From: a virus
Reading direction: 5' to 3' (one strand)
Length of the DNA stretch: 61,635 bases
Virus record (IMG/VR): IMGVR_UViG_3300042520_001691
Coordinates: 1-61,635 of that record
The notes beneath the pieces were generated by a model, which was not told the origin of the DNA, did not search any database, and was given only the letters and a program-made list of their open reading frames with translations. How positions within the stretch are numbered: the stretch's first letter is position 1; every line of letters starts with the position of its first letter. Shown here piece by piece: positions 23,184 through 31,379 of this stretch. The translations under genes and the position numbers were made by a program.

Positions 23184-25463
23184 TCAAGAAAACATTGACG
23201 ACCTTTTCTTGTCCCCTCCGAAAAAAGACTTCGGCGGCACGGGCCGATAAACTCCGGCAAATTTGATCAGCAGCAGACCGATCCCGATGGCAGCGATCCA
23301 GTCGTCGTGTTTTGAAGGAGCCGCCTCTGCTTTGCCGCGATCTGTGATGATGAAGGTTCTCATCTCTGACACTGCCGGCTTGAAAGCGCACTCGAACTCC
23401 CCTTCCCGAATCGCGTCCGCGATCGATCCAACCCACATGTCCCTTGTTGAACTGTTCGTCTCAAACCCGAGCGTGGGCATCAGCTTGCCCGGGATAAAGT
23501 GATCCTGCTTCTGTCTCTGGTAAATGTTCGCACCGAAGTCGCGCAGTTTCACAAGCACATCCAGCCCATTTCCAGTTTCGGGGCACACCATACAGCCGCC
23601 GAAATAGTTGGCGAGCATTGCGGTGCGCTCCGCGACGATCGATGCGTCCCACCGACACCCGCTCGGCTCCACATGGATCGCCGCGACGACTGCGACCGGA
23701 TGCAGCACGTTCTTCTCGCAAATGTAGGGTTGGCGAAGCACCACGCAGGCGTGGGCGTCTGGATTTTTCGCGCCATTGCTCTGTGATCCCTGGCATGGAT
23801 CGATCGCGACGATGTAGGCACACCCGCGGATCGGTTTTTCCTTCAGCCAAAGCCATGCGTCCTCCTTCTGCGGCACGAAAATCACGTTCGCCTCGCTCCC
23901 GGTGAGGATTCCGCGCTCGGCAAGGTCGTGTTCGCGCTCGGCCATGATTTCCAGCCTCGTCACGCCGTCGTCGTCGAAGCGCGGGCGGCCTGACTGGAGG
24001 AAGCAGTCCCGATCGTTCTCCGGGTAATCCTGGTCGAAGATCGATTCATCCCCGTCGCACTCACTCGCGATCGTGTAGCGCCTCCACGCGATTTGTTCCG
24101 CGGTCCACCCGTAAAGCTGGCGTCCGCGCTTCTCCCGATAGGAGTAGGTCGTGTGAAAATGCTCCTCGTAGTGCGGCGCGCGCGGCAGCACGCCGTCGGC
24201 GAACTCGAACCACGCCGCGAAAATCTTGATCCAGCCGTTACCGAACTTCCCGGCCTTCATGTCCTCCAGCGACACGGCGCCCTGCCAGTTGTTGTAGAAG
24301 AAGCCGTTCGCGCCTTCCGCCGTGGACTCCATCGCGGCCAGCGAGCGCGGCCCTTTCGAGAGCGACGCCAGTGATGCAGTGATCACCTTCACGTCCGTCC
24401 GCGATCCAGACTTTGGGTAGCGCGCGGCCTCAGTGTACCAAATCGCCTGGCGCGTGCCCGAGATGCCGGCTTTCGGGTCGTTGGCGGTGTCATACTCCCA
24501 AAGCCCCTTCGTGCCGTCGGCGTAGGTGAAGCTCGCCTTCTTCGTGTCGTAGGCAAACTTCGAGTCCCACGGAAACTTGTCGCGGATGCTGTATTCCGTG
24601 AAAATCTGCCACACCTTCATCACGCGGCTGCTTTCGTCCCCGATGATCAGCCCGTCGGTGTGAAAGCGGCGCGCATGGTGATAGAAAAGCTCGCCGAAGA
24701 ACGTGCTCGATCCCTTTTGTCGCGGCTTGAGCGCCTGCAACCGTGGCGCGATGCCGTTCTCGATGCACCACTCGTACGCCTCGTTGATTCGCATCTGGAG
24801 GATGTTCGGAACGGGCGTCACCATGTTGTGATCCTTGTCCTCGATCTCCACCATCGTCGCGAAGTGGACAATCGGGCTGCCCTGGATGAGCGCCACGGCC
24901 TCGTCGTTCGTGATCTGGCTCGTGTCCGGCGGCCGGTATTGCTGGCTGCGGCGGTTCGGCCCCCGGTAGTTCACCGGCATGGACTCGATGCCGTGCCAGT
25001 TCTTGCGCAGGTAGGTCTCGATGCCCTCGCTCGGCTCCAGCTTCCCGTGCTGCGCCTCAAAAGCATCCATCGCGTCGTCGAGGCTCGTGTTCGGGATGAT
25101 CTCCAAGACCTTCGCCATGAACAGCACGGCCAGCATGGGCGCGCGGCTCCGGCCCTGGTCGCAGTGGATCGTGATCGGTCGATCGTCGAGCCAGTTGTCG
25201 CGCGCGAATCGCAGGAACGCTGTGAAGCTCTGCGTCTGGAAGTAGGCTGTCGTCGCGTCAATCAGGTTCAGGTAAAGATCGCCCTGCTCCACGAAACTGA
25301 GATACCGCTTGTCCGTTGGTGACAGCTTCCCCGCCTTGGCCTGGTGGCACGTTTTGCATCCATGCACGATGCACGCTGACTTGCCGGCGGAATGAAGGCG
25401 CGGCGCATTGCACGCGGCACGGTCGCCGATGGAAAGTTTGCCGCTGATGAGTTCGCGGGTCAC
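23184..25463 (-). CDS. Terminase large subunit with N-terminal dual-specificity-phosphatase-like domain, 759 aa
   Basis: The C-terminal two thirds is a packaging ATPase-nuclease. It has a Walker A-like KPRQKGSST near residues 244-252, a Walker B-like AIWYTEAARY near 341 (Thr-Glu instead of Asp-Glu), and an RNase H-type nuclease with Asp in AYIVAIDPCQG near 552, ETGNGLDVL, and HDDW near 721. The N-terminal ~165 residues are unusual for this family. After four cysteines (CNAP, CIVHGCKTCH) comes a sequence with the phosphatase loop HCDQGRSR (Cys101, Arg107; C-x5-R), preceded by the Asp of NLIDA and followed by the helix typical of dual-specificity phosphatases (TSLDDAMDAFEAQHG). The frame is continuous, so the fusion is real in this sequence. 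It starts at a GTG overlapping the previous stop (GTGA). Confidence 0.85.
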   Translation of the reverse strand: MTRELISGKLSIGDRAACNAPRLHSAGKSACIVHGCKTCHQAKAGKLSPTDKRYLSFVEQGDLYLNLIDATTAYFQTQSFTAFLRFARDNWLDDRPITIHCDQGRSRAPMLAVLFMAKVLEIIPNTSLDDAMDAFEAQHGKLEPSEGIETYLRKNWHGIESMPVNYRGPNRRSQQYRPPDTSQITNDEAVALIQGSPIVHFATMVEIEDKDHNMVTPVPNILQMRINEAYEWCIENGIAPRLQALKPRQKGSSTFFGELFYHHARRFHTDGLIIGDESSRVMKVWQIFTEYSIRDKFPWDSKFAYDTKKASFTYADGTKGLWEYDTANDPKAGISGTRQAIWYTEAARYPKSGSRTDVKVITASLASLSKGPRSLAAMESTAEGANGFFYNNWQGAVSLEDMKAGKFGNGWIKIFAAWFEFADGVLPRAPHYEEHFHTTYSYREKRGRQLYGWTAEQIAWRRYTIASECDGDESIFDQDYPENDRDCFLQSGRPRFDDDGVTRLEIMAEREHDLAERGILTGSEANVIFVPQKEDAWLWLKEKPIRGCAYIVAIDPCQGSQSNGAKNPDAHACVVLRQPYICEKNVLHPVAVVAAIHVEPSGCRWDASIVAERTAMLANYFGGCMVCPETGNGLDVLVKLRDFGANIYQRQKQDHFIPGKLMPTLGFETNSSTRDMWVGSIADAIREGEFECAFKPAVSEMRTFIITDRGKAEAAPSKHDDWIAAIGIGLLLIKFAGVYRPVPPKSFFGGDKKRSSMFS

Positions 25464-25807
25464 GGATGCTCTTCGATGAATTTTTGAATAAGCTCAGGTA
25501 GCGCGGCCCTGGCCTGCATGAGCTTGTCGAGTTGTGTGGATGAGGAATCCTGGGTCCAGCTAAATCCTACCCATTCCCGCTTTCCTTTGTGCAGGAACTC
25601 GCGACCGAGACACCAATCAGTTCCGTGATTCGTTCTTTCAAGCGTTTCATGATGAAGCAAATTAACCTCCCTTGCCTTACACAGCAAAAGCCGCGAAAGT
25701 GCTTCGCGAATGAGCGCGGCGTTAAAGATGGCGTTGTTATTCGCTTCATCGTTCAAAAGAAGCTCGGCGATTTCAACGTCGGATTTTTCTGTGAATACGG
25801 TTTTCAT
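25460..25807 (-). CDS. Unknown protein upstream of the large terminase, 115 aa
   Basis: The protein (MKTVFTEKSDVEIAELLLND) is mostly alpha-helical and acidic, with a central His/Cys-rich segment (LLHHETLERTNHGTDWCLG). The longer frame upstream lacks sense, so ATG at 25807 is preferred. Its stop overlaps the terminase GTG, so the two are translationally coupled and may act together. No domain is recognised. Confidence 0.65.
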   Translation of the reverse strand: MKTVFTEKSDVEIAELLLNDEANNNAIFNAALIREALSRLLLCKAREVNLLHHETLERTNHGTDWCLGREFLHKGKREWVGFSWTQDSSSTQLDKLMQARAALPELIQKFIEEHP

Positions 25808-25847
25808 GTTTGGGATTAAAGTGCTGTAATTATGGTGAGTTCCCGGG

Positions 25848-26231
25848 TCATGAGATCGGGCGCGGTGCCTGGAACCTGTCTCGGGTTGGTTCGTAGTCGG
25901 CCTCATGTTCTCCTCCGCAGCGTCCGCAGCGAACTGGATGCAGTTTCGGCGTATCCGCACGCGGCTTCTCTGCCGTTTCAGACCAAGGGATTTCATACAA
26001 GCACCTGCATCCGCGACAGCGGACAAACTGCGTGTCGTGATTTCGGTAGTCCTCGATCATTCCGCGGACGATTTTATCCATGTAATCCCTTTCTACGGGA
26101 TCTGGCTCTGATTGCACCGCAACCCCGAACCATTGCTCGTTCTCACCATCGGTCGCGGTGATGGAAAGTCGCCAACCCCATTCCAGTTTTTCAAGAACGG
26201 GTTCACCGGGTGTCATATTTTGCTTGTTCAT
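25848..26231 (-). CDS. Zinc-ribbon protein of the packaging cluster, 127 aa
   Basis: The C-terminal half carries two Cys pairs, CRGCRC near residue 72 and CGRCGG near 105, which would form a zinc ribbon. The N-terminal half is a beta-rich domain (LEKLEWGWRLSITATDGENE). It starts four bases after the preceding stop. It lies among terminase-associated genes, but no specific role is evident. Confidence 0.65.
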   Translation of the reverse strand: MNKQNMTPGEPVLEKLEWGWRLSITATDGENEQWFGVAVQSEPDPVERDYMDKIVRGMIEDYRNHDTQFVRCRGCRCLYEIPWSETAEKPRADTPKLHPVRCGRCGGEHEADYEPTRDRFQAPRPIS

Positions 26232-26235
26232 AAGT

Positions 26236-26724
26236 TCAGAGTCCGATTGCGATCCAGAGATAGGAGCGCCACAGTCGGCGTAGATAGTGCGCGGAGTCAG
26301 GATGCTCGAAGCCGTGGAGCTTCAGCCAGCCGAGCGCGATCGTGCTCGCTTCCCACTCCATGAGCATCACTGCGGCCACGCGCCCGAGTGCCACGCACGC
26401 CGCGAAGATCGCCACCGGCCACGGATGCCACTTCATCGCCACCGCCGCGAGCGTCGCGGAAAAAAGCCCGAGCGGAACAAGCGGAGACTGCACCGGCCAC
26501 GATTGCCACACGCGGAAGCTGATCCCGTGAAGCCGGACGTGCTGAACCGCGTGCGCGGCCTCGTGCGCGGCGCAAGCAAGGGCGCGCATGTCCTCTCCGC
26601 GCGCCGTGCGCGGGCTCAGATGCACATGCCGGATGCGCGGCTCATACCAGTCACACGTTCCGACCCCGGCGGTGACTCCGGGCAGAAGGCGAATCATGCG
26701 CTGCGCGATTTTGAGTCCGGTCAT
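26236..26724 (-). CDS. Membrane zinc metallopeptidase, YugP-like, 162 aa
   Basis: It contains the zinc protease motif HEAAHAVQH (HEXXH) near residue 55. Two hydrophobic segments follow (residues ~78-100 and 105-125) and then MEWEASTIALGWL, whose Glu-rich helix corresponds to the conserved E-x-EAS region of YugP-type membrane peptidases. At 162 residues it is shorter than typical bacterial members (about 225). ATG at 26724 overlaps the preceding stop (ATGA) and is preceded by AAATCCGAACC, the recurrent start motif here. A membrane protease in a packaging operon is unexpected. A role in host takeover or procapsid processing is only a guess. Confidence 0.75.
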   Translation of the reverse strand: MTGLKIAQRMIRLLPGVTAGVGTCDWYEPRIRHVHLSPRTARGEDMRALACAAHEAAHAVQHVRLHGISFRVWQSWPVQSPLVPLGLFSATLAAVAMKWHPWPVAIFAACVALGRVAAVMLMEWEASTIALGWLKLHGFEHPDSAHYLRRLWRSYLWIAIGL

Positions 26725-27005
26725 GGTTCGGATTTTTCCGGCGGCGGCGTCCATCCGAGCGCGACGAGCGCGGCACGGATCGCTCGGTCCTCAGTGTCGA
26801 GAAACTTGCGCGTCAGCGTGACTGAAAAGCCTGCCGTAGCACCAACGCTGTTCTCGATGTCGAGCGTGATCGTTTTCCCGGCGATGGATGGCGTGACTTT
26901 GAAAAGAACGCGGCTTCCTTGCTTTGCGTCGGTTACGCCATGCAGCTCCACTGTTGGCACTGGCTCGTTCCGGGGCGCGGATTCAGCGTGGTGAGTCGCG
27001 TCCAT
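26721..27005 (-). CDS. Unknown small protein, 94 aa
   Basis: The protein (MDATHHAESAPRNEPVPTVE) has a beta-rich core (GKTITLDIENSVGATAGFSV) and a helical end (DTEDRAIRAALVALGW). Its last codons, KSEP and stop, are encoded by the bases of the recurrent AAATCCGAACCATGA motif that begins the protease gene. No domain is recognised. Confidence 0.6.
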   Translation of the reverse strand: MDATHHAESAPRNEPVPTVELHGVTDAKQGSRVLFKVTPSIAGKTITLDIENSVGATAGFSVTLTRKFLDTEDRAIRAALVALGWTPPPEKSEP

Positions 27006-27006
27006 G

Positions 27007-27333
27007 TCAGTTGTCCCAATTCAGCCGGCGCGTGCTCGGCGCTTCGACCATCTCCCAGCGCACGGAAACGATCTTGCCGTCCTGCTTCGCGATGAGCGCG
27101 CGATACTCGGGAATCTCATCGCCCTTCTCCAACGCGGCAAACTGCTCGCACAGCGCCACGTAATGAATAATGCCGTCGCGCGTCACGGCCTCGAGCACGA
27201 CGATCCCGCTCATCACCGCGCGCGCATCCTCCACGCTCGAGTTGATGACTTCGACCGAGGCGACAAATCGCCCCAGCTTCCGCGCTTCGTCGTGGTTCTG
27301 GCCCTCTGTTTCAATCGGTTGGAGTCGGTTCAT
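27007..27333 (-). CDS. Unknown protein, 108 aa
   Basis: ATG at 27333 follows the AAATCCGAACC motif, and upstream extension is not supported. The protein (MNRLQPIETEGQNHDEARKL) has an alternating beta/alpha pattern (FVASVEVINSSVEDARAVMS, IIHYVALCEQFAALEKGDEI) that looks like a small globular fold. It sits between the small terminase candidate and the 94-residue gene. Function unknown. Confidence 0.65.
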   Translation of the reverse strand: MNRLQPIETEGQNHDEARKLGRFVASVEVINSSVEDARAVMSGIVVLEAVTRDGIIHYVALCEQFAALEKGDEIPEYRALIAKQDGKIVSVRWEMVEAPSTRRLNWDN

Positions 27334-27343
27334 GGTTCGGATT

Positions 27344-28063
27344 TCAAAATTCACTCCCCGGCGGAGGCTGCGGCAACGGCGCGGGCTTCGGCGCTTCAAT
27401 CTCGATCGCCTGCGCCTGCTTTGGCTGGCTCGTCGGACTCAGCCGGCGCACCACGTCCGCAATCGCCGCCGGATCCGTGATGACAATGTTGGTCGTGGTC
27501 CCGGCCTCCTTCGGCTGCTCCGGCTTGAACTCCTCCCGCATCCCTTTCAGCAGAACTTCCATGAGCTTGTCCGAATACTCCCGCTCGTAGCCCACCAGGT
27601 TCCCAAGTTGGAACACCGGCTTCACCACCCCGTGCACGGCCCGGTTGTAGGCCGACGCGAGCAGCGTGTCCTTCGCGTCACTCGTCGCTTCCCGCTCCAA
27701 ATCCGAAAACCCAGGCACGCGCCGCCAATATGCCAGCTTCACGCCACTGACACCCGCCGCCTTCCGCGCCATCGCAGGCGCCGGGCACGCACGCAACGCC
27801 CCGAGATACTTCATGATCTCCGGCGGCAGCCGGCGCAGCAACGCCGCCGACTTGCTCCGCGGCTCCTTCGGCTCCGCCACCGGATGCAACTCCACTTCCT
27901 CATCCACCTCGCCCGGCATCAGCGGTTCCGTTTCCATCGGCTCCGGCTCCCGCGTTTTCTGCACCATGTCGTCAATCCAAGACTGCCCGGGCACTTCCGG
28001 CGGCGGCTCCACGTTCGCGTATTCGTCCTCCTCGCGCTGCCTCGATCGCGGGCGTCCGCTCAT
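27344..28063 (-). CDS. Terminase small subunit (probable), 239 aa
   Basis: The N-terminal ~80 residues are acidic and disordered. The core has a helix-turn-helix-like stretch (MARKAAGVSGVKLAYWRRVP). The segment AVHGVVKPVFQLGNLVGY, then YSDKLMEVLLKG, is a pattern characteristic of phage small terminases that recognise the packaging site. ATG at 28063 overlaps the preceding stop (ATGA). Four small genes separate it from the large terminase, in the same direction. The N-terminal frame upstream of 28063 is discarded as non-coding. Confidence 0.75.
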   Translation of the reverse strand: MSGRPRSRQREEDEYANVEPPPEVPGQSWIDDMVQKTREPEPMETEPLMPGEVDEEVELHPVAEPKEPRSKSAALLRRLPPEIMKYLGALRACPAPAMARKAAGVSGVKLAYWRRVPGFSDLEREATSDAKDTLLASAYNRAVHGVVKPVFQLGNLVGYEREYSDKLMEVLLKGMREEFKPEQPKEAGTTTNIVITDPAAIADVVRRLSPTSQPKQAQAIEIEAPKPAPLPQPPPGSEF

Positions 28064-28317
28064 GCGTTCCCCTTTGCGGCTTCGTCGAGTTCGGTAAGGA
28101 GTGCGTCCCGCTCGGATTTGAAATCCATCGCAATCCGCGCCTGGTGCTCCATCTCCTGCTGACAGCGCCCCGCCCACTCGCGGATTTTCTCCCGCTCGGC
28201 GCGGGCTGCGTTGCGCTCGCGCTCCAGCCGCTCGCAGAAGGCCACGATTTGCGCGTCCTCGGGCACATTGTCCGTGAACATTGCGTCCGTCTCAGGTGTG
28301 GGCGCGGGCATATTCAT
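28060..28317 (-). CDS. Coiled-coil phage protein with PETDA motif, 85 aa
   Basis: The N-terminal PTPETDAMF segment followed by FCERLERERNAARAEREKI is a pattern seen in many small phage proteins of unknown role. The rest is one long charged coiled coil. Both ends overlap neighbouring genes by the ATGA arrangement, which fixes the start at 28317. Confidence 0.65.
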   Translation of the reverse strand: MNMPAPTPETDAMFTDNVPEDAQIVAFCERLERERNAARAEREKIREWAGRCQQEMEHQARIAMDFKSERDALLTELDEAAKGNA

Positions 28318-28781
28318 TCCTTCACAGCCTCCACTCGGCACGCGAAAAACGCCCCGATCGTGCTTTTTTTCCCACGGCGAACAATCGCCTTCTTCCCGCA
28401 CCTCGGGCACTCAAACCGAAACGCCCGATACTCGTGCATCACCCTCGCCACACGGTCGCTCGCGATCATCGAGTAGTTGCACCGCTCCGTCGGGCACTTG
28501 ATCTCAGGGTTCGTCGGCGACGGCGGCACCACCGGCAACGTCCCCTTGTCCAGCCCCTTTGGCGTCCCCTGAAAGCACTTCCGATACCGCCAAATCTGGT
28601 TGAACGGCACCCCTCTGTGCATCTTCTTCTTCCGCGCTTCCCACCCTTTTTTCCCCATCTCAGACATGTGCGCCTTCGAGTGCGACTTTCCACCCTTCAC
28701 GCGCCACTCGCGCGCACGCTGAACGTGGTCCGCAATCAGCGGCACTTTCACGGTCTGAGGCTCAGGCTTTGGCTCGGGCAT
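28314..28781 (-). CDS. Basic zinc-finger-like protein, first gene of the packaging block, 155 aa
   Basis: The N-terminal half is strongly basic (EWRVKGGKSHSKAHMSEMGK, EARKKKMH). The C-terminal half carries four cysteines in the pattern CPTERC ... CPRCG near residues 95-130, likely one zinc site. This suggests a nucleic-acid-binding protein, perhaps a regulator of the operon it heads. A CTTGACGAAAGCC box lies about 36 bases before the start. Confidence 0.65.
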   Translation of the reverse strand: MPEPKPEPQTVKVPLIADHVQRAREWRVKGGKSHSKAHMSEMGKKGWEARKKKMHRGVPFNQIWRYRKCFQGTPKGLDKGTLPVVPPSPTNPEIKCPTERCNYSMIASDRVARVMHEYRAFRFECPRCGKKAIVRRGKKSTIGAFFACRVEAVKE

Positions 28782-30363
28782 GGCTCGGTTGTCCGCAAAT
28801 TAACGGCTTTCGTCAAGCTGTTTTTATGGCGGAAAATTCGCCTCCCCCTGTTGGGCCTTCGACACGGGCCGTTTTTCTGGAAATTTTTGGGCGAAAAAGA
28901 TGAGGGAATTTCGCGTTCATGTTTCAGAGAGAAGGGGGGGGCTTCGACACGGGAGATTTTTGCGAGCGGGAGAGGGGCAGTTAAGTGAACCCGAGATCGC
29001 CCGTGGGCGGGAGCGGGCGGCCTGGAGCGTCTGCCCATCCGCCTCGGCTGGCACCGTGGGCCGTGGTCGCCGACGCAATCGTGAACATGCTGAGTGGGTG
29101 ACTGGGTCGGATCGGGAACCGAGGCAGGCGGGCGGTGTGCAGCTCGGCGGGCGGCGCTGTCGGTTCGGTGGTTTTCGTTTGAATTTTCAATTTGCTATGA
29201 CCTTGTTTGTAGGATGTTAATGACGTAAGTTGTTGATGCTGAACGACTTGCGAATGTCTAAAAAGTGATGTTTGCGGGCGGCGTTATTGTGGATATGGTT
29301 TCTGCGGTGCATATGCACTCTCGGATCCGCGATTCGCTCGAGCACCGGATCCGGTTCGGCCGGCATCGTGGACGAGCGGCGATGCCGCAGTCAAGCTTCC
29401 GGCTTCCGGTGTGACCGCCCGTGACCACGCTCCGGCACCTGGCCTTCCGCCGACCCGATGTTCGCCGGCCATGCACGTTCGGCCACGCGCGCAGGGTTGG
29501 CCTCCGTGCGAGATTTCCGAATCGGCGATCACGGTCCATCTGCTGAATTTTTAGCACATGCCGCAACACGATGCGGTGATGCGTCCGTTTGAAGTGCTGG
29601 AATTTTAGCACACGCCATCGCCCCGTCCTCGTCTTGGCCCGAAGTCCATGAAACCGGCCCGAACCCGCAAAAAGCCCCGAAACGCCCGATTTCGCCCATT
29701 TCGCCAAAAATCCGACGCGCTGTACGCCCCGTGGTGCCCTTCTGTTGAGTCGTCCGCTGTCCTGCCCCTTGGTGGAATCCCCGCGCTGGCAGGGCGGCGG
29801 CAAAGCTCGCGAAGGCGTGCGCGGTCTTGCAGAATCCGATCCCCTGCTTGTCCCCTCCCCGCTTTCCGGCGTGCAGGTTTTCCGCTCAAAACTTGGGGAT
29901 GAAAAGCGTCTCGGTTTGAGGCTGAAACTTTGGCGGTATGATTTTTCTGGCGACACGCTGCCGGGACGTTTTTGGGGATGGTGGGGGGGGGAGTTCATCA
30001 CTCCCCCTCCCCCAACCGTCCCAAAAGACCGTCCCCGGCGTGCGTCCGAATCGTCCCAAAAACGGGATGAATTTTTTAGAAACCGTCCCGTTTGCTATTT
30101 ATCCCTGTTGGCGAGCCGTGGCGGGCGGTTCAAAAAAGCACGGCGGGACAGTTTTCGGGACGCTTTTTTTACCGTCCCTTGGTGTTTTTCGGGCGTTTTT
30201 GGAGCTCGAAACGGGACGGTTTTATTTCCGGTCGAGAAAACGGCCGGAAGTTTTCGGGGATGATTCTTCGTAAGTAGCGCGACTACAACAGCGACTTGCG
30301 AAGATTTACGACGTGCTGAAACGATGCCTTTTCCGCCGTTTCCACAAAACGGCAAATCCGCGT
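28782..30363. other. Main non-coding region (1.58 kb), possible origin or regulatory region
   Basis: No convincing gene is found; the open frames have Arg/Pro/Ser-rich shadow composition. From left to right it contains several things. A less GC-rich stretch spans 29170-29320. Two direct copies of a GAATTTTTAGCACA-type sequence lie near 29552 and 29607. A G-run/C-run inverted repeat lies around 29980-30013. Repeated GGGACG/CGTCCC words lie between 29963 and 30218. An imperfect inverted repeat lies at about 30268-30311 (TTCGTAAGT with ACTTGCGAA). It separates the packaging operon from the XRE regulator. Confidence 0.6.
29963..30218. repeat. Iteron-like GGGACG / CGTCCC cluster
   Basis: The word GGGACG or its complement occurs at 29963, 30017, 30030, 30052, 30084, 30157, 30173 and 30213, with a close variant at 30145. 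Several copies are flanked by A or T runs (CGTCCCAAAA). That is eight exact copies in about 256 bases, against roughly 0.1 expected by chance. It is a likely binding array for a phage initiator or regulator. Confidence 0.55.
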
Positions 30364-30999
30364 TCAGTTTGCGCGGAATTGGCCGTCTGGCTGCTGGCAA
30401 ACGCGTCCGGCTTTTCGCAGCGCGAGCACGTACTTCTTCATCGTGTCGGGCTTGCCTCCGCCCGAGTGAATCGTGAAGGATTTAATGAGGTCGGCGAGCG
30501 GCCAGTCGAGCACCTTGCTCGCCGCCTTCCACCGCGCGAACACGACGAGCGCCGCGGCCAGCCGGGAGTTTTTCCGAGGGCCGCCCTTGGGTCGCGGCGG
30601 GGCCGGCTCGGTGCCTTGGCGTGCTGTGAATGAAGCGGCTCGGCGTTCCGCCATCCGCTCTTTGCGGGCCGCTTTGGAGGCGAGGCGGGCGTTGCGCGTC
30701 TGGGCCTGCGCCTTGAGCACGGCGAGGCCGTTGTCGAGGTCTGCCGTGTCGCCGGTGCCGCTCCAGAGCATCGTGCTCGGGTCGATCCGAACGAGCTTCC
30801 GGCTCCGCGCCGCGCTAAATATGCGGTTCGCCTCGATCTCGTCCACCTCGGGGAATTGCTGCCGGATCCACGCTTGGGCCGGGCTTTGGTCTGGAGTCCA
30901 CGGCGCCGCGCGGTCGAGCCAGTTGGAGAGCGGAGGCATCTTGGAAAGTGCTCGGTAGATTGGGGCTCGGCGAAAAAAGGTCGCGGTGTGCTTAAACAT
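30364..30999 (-). CDS. Unknown basic helical protein downstream of the XRE regulator, 211 aa
   Basis: ATG at 30999 overlaps the last codons of the XRE gene by eight bases, so the two are coupled. The sequence (MFKHTATFFRRAPIYRALSK) continues with a helical domain (SPAQAWIRQQFPEVDEIEAN), an Arg/Ala-rich coil (RLASKAARKERMAERRAASF) and a basic C-terminal domain (PDTMKKYVLALRKAGRV) that could bind DNA. It may be a second regulator or an origin-binding protein for the repeats just beyond it, but no domain is recognised. Confidence 0.65.
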   Translation of the reverse strand: MFKHTATFFRRAPIYRALSKMPPLSNWLDRAAPWTPDQSPAQAWIRQQFPEVDEIEANRIFSAARSRKLVRIDPSTMLWSGTGDTADLDNGLAVLKAQAQTRNARLASKAARKERMAERRAASFTARQGTEPAPPRPKGGPRKNSRLAAALVVFARWKAASKVLDWPLADLIKSFTIHSGGGKPDTMKKYVLALRKAGRVCQQPDGQFRAN

Positions 31000-31234
31000 C
31001 GGCTTCTCCCTTCTTTTTCGCCCCGTCCTTTCGCTTTTTGAGGCGCGCAAGAATGCCCTCCTCGGTGACGGGCCACTGCCCGCGCTTGCTGGCGGCGCGC
31101 TCTATGTCCCAGTAGCAGCGCGGCGGAATGTCGAGGACGGCGGCGCACTCGGCCTGGGTCAATCCAAGGCGTTTGCGCTCGGCGACGAGTTGATCGATGA
31201 ATGCGACGGGTTGCGGTGGCGGTTCTGTGCTCAT
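30992..31234 (-). CDS. XRE-family helix-turn-helix regulator, 80 aa
   Basis: Residues ~10-45 form a Cro/CI-type helix-turn-helix (LVAERKRLGLTQAECAAVLD, then IPPRCYWDIERAAS), followed by a basic tail (LARLKKRKDGAKKKGEADV). ATG at 31234 is the first good start. The gene is divergent from the plus-strand cluster, across an intergenic region of 294 bp holding six palindromes. It is the obvious candidate for the protein that binds them. An Opi-type single-domain repressor of about 80 residues is typical for phage switches. Confidence 0.75.
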   Translation of the reverse strand: MSTEPPPQPVAFIDQLVAERKRLGLTQAECAAVLDIPPRCYWDIERAASKRGQWPVTEEGILARLKKRKDGAKKKGEADV

Positions 31235-31309
31235 GTCGGTGACGCTACATGCCCCGCCTTTTTCGCGCAAGCGGATTCCGCAAATTGCAAAAAGCGATTT
31301 CCGCGAACA

Positions 31310-31326
31310 TTGGCACGGGCTTTGCT
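31310..31326 (+). promoter_or_regulatory. Sigma-54 promoter P1
   Basis: TTGGCACGGGCTTTGCT matches the sigma-54 consensus YTGGCACG-N4-TTGCW at every fixed position. GG lies at 31312-31313 and GC at 31324-31325, separated by the required 10 bases. Transcription would start near 31337 and read into the plus-strand cluster. Confidence 0.75.
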
Positions 31327-31379
31327 TGGCGACTTCCGCTAACTTTTCGCCATAGGTAAAACGCGGATTCCGCGCATTG

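Noticed and set aside
25340-25362. TGGCACG-TTTTGCA resembling a sigma-54 promoter in the terminase gene
   Set aside because: The spacing between the two boxes is two bases too short for sigma-54, and it lies inside coding sequence.
29258-30001. 247-codon minus-strand open frame in the non-coding region
   Set aside because: Its Arg/Pro/Ser/His-rich composition is typical of GC-rich shadow frames. It starts inside a G/C-run inverted repeat and contains no recognisable motif.
28782-30363. CRISPR array in the repeat-rich non-coding region
   Set aside because: The repeats are 6-12 bases at irregular spacing, without constant-length spacers or cas genes.
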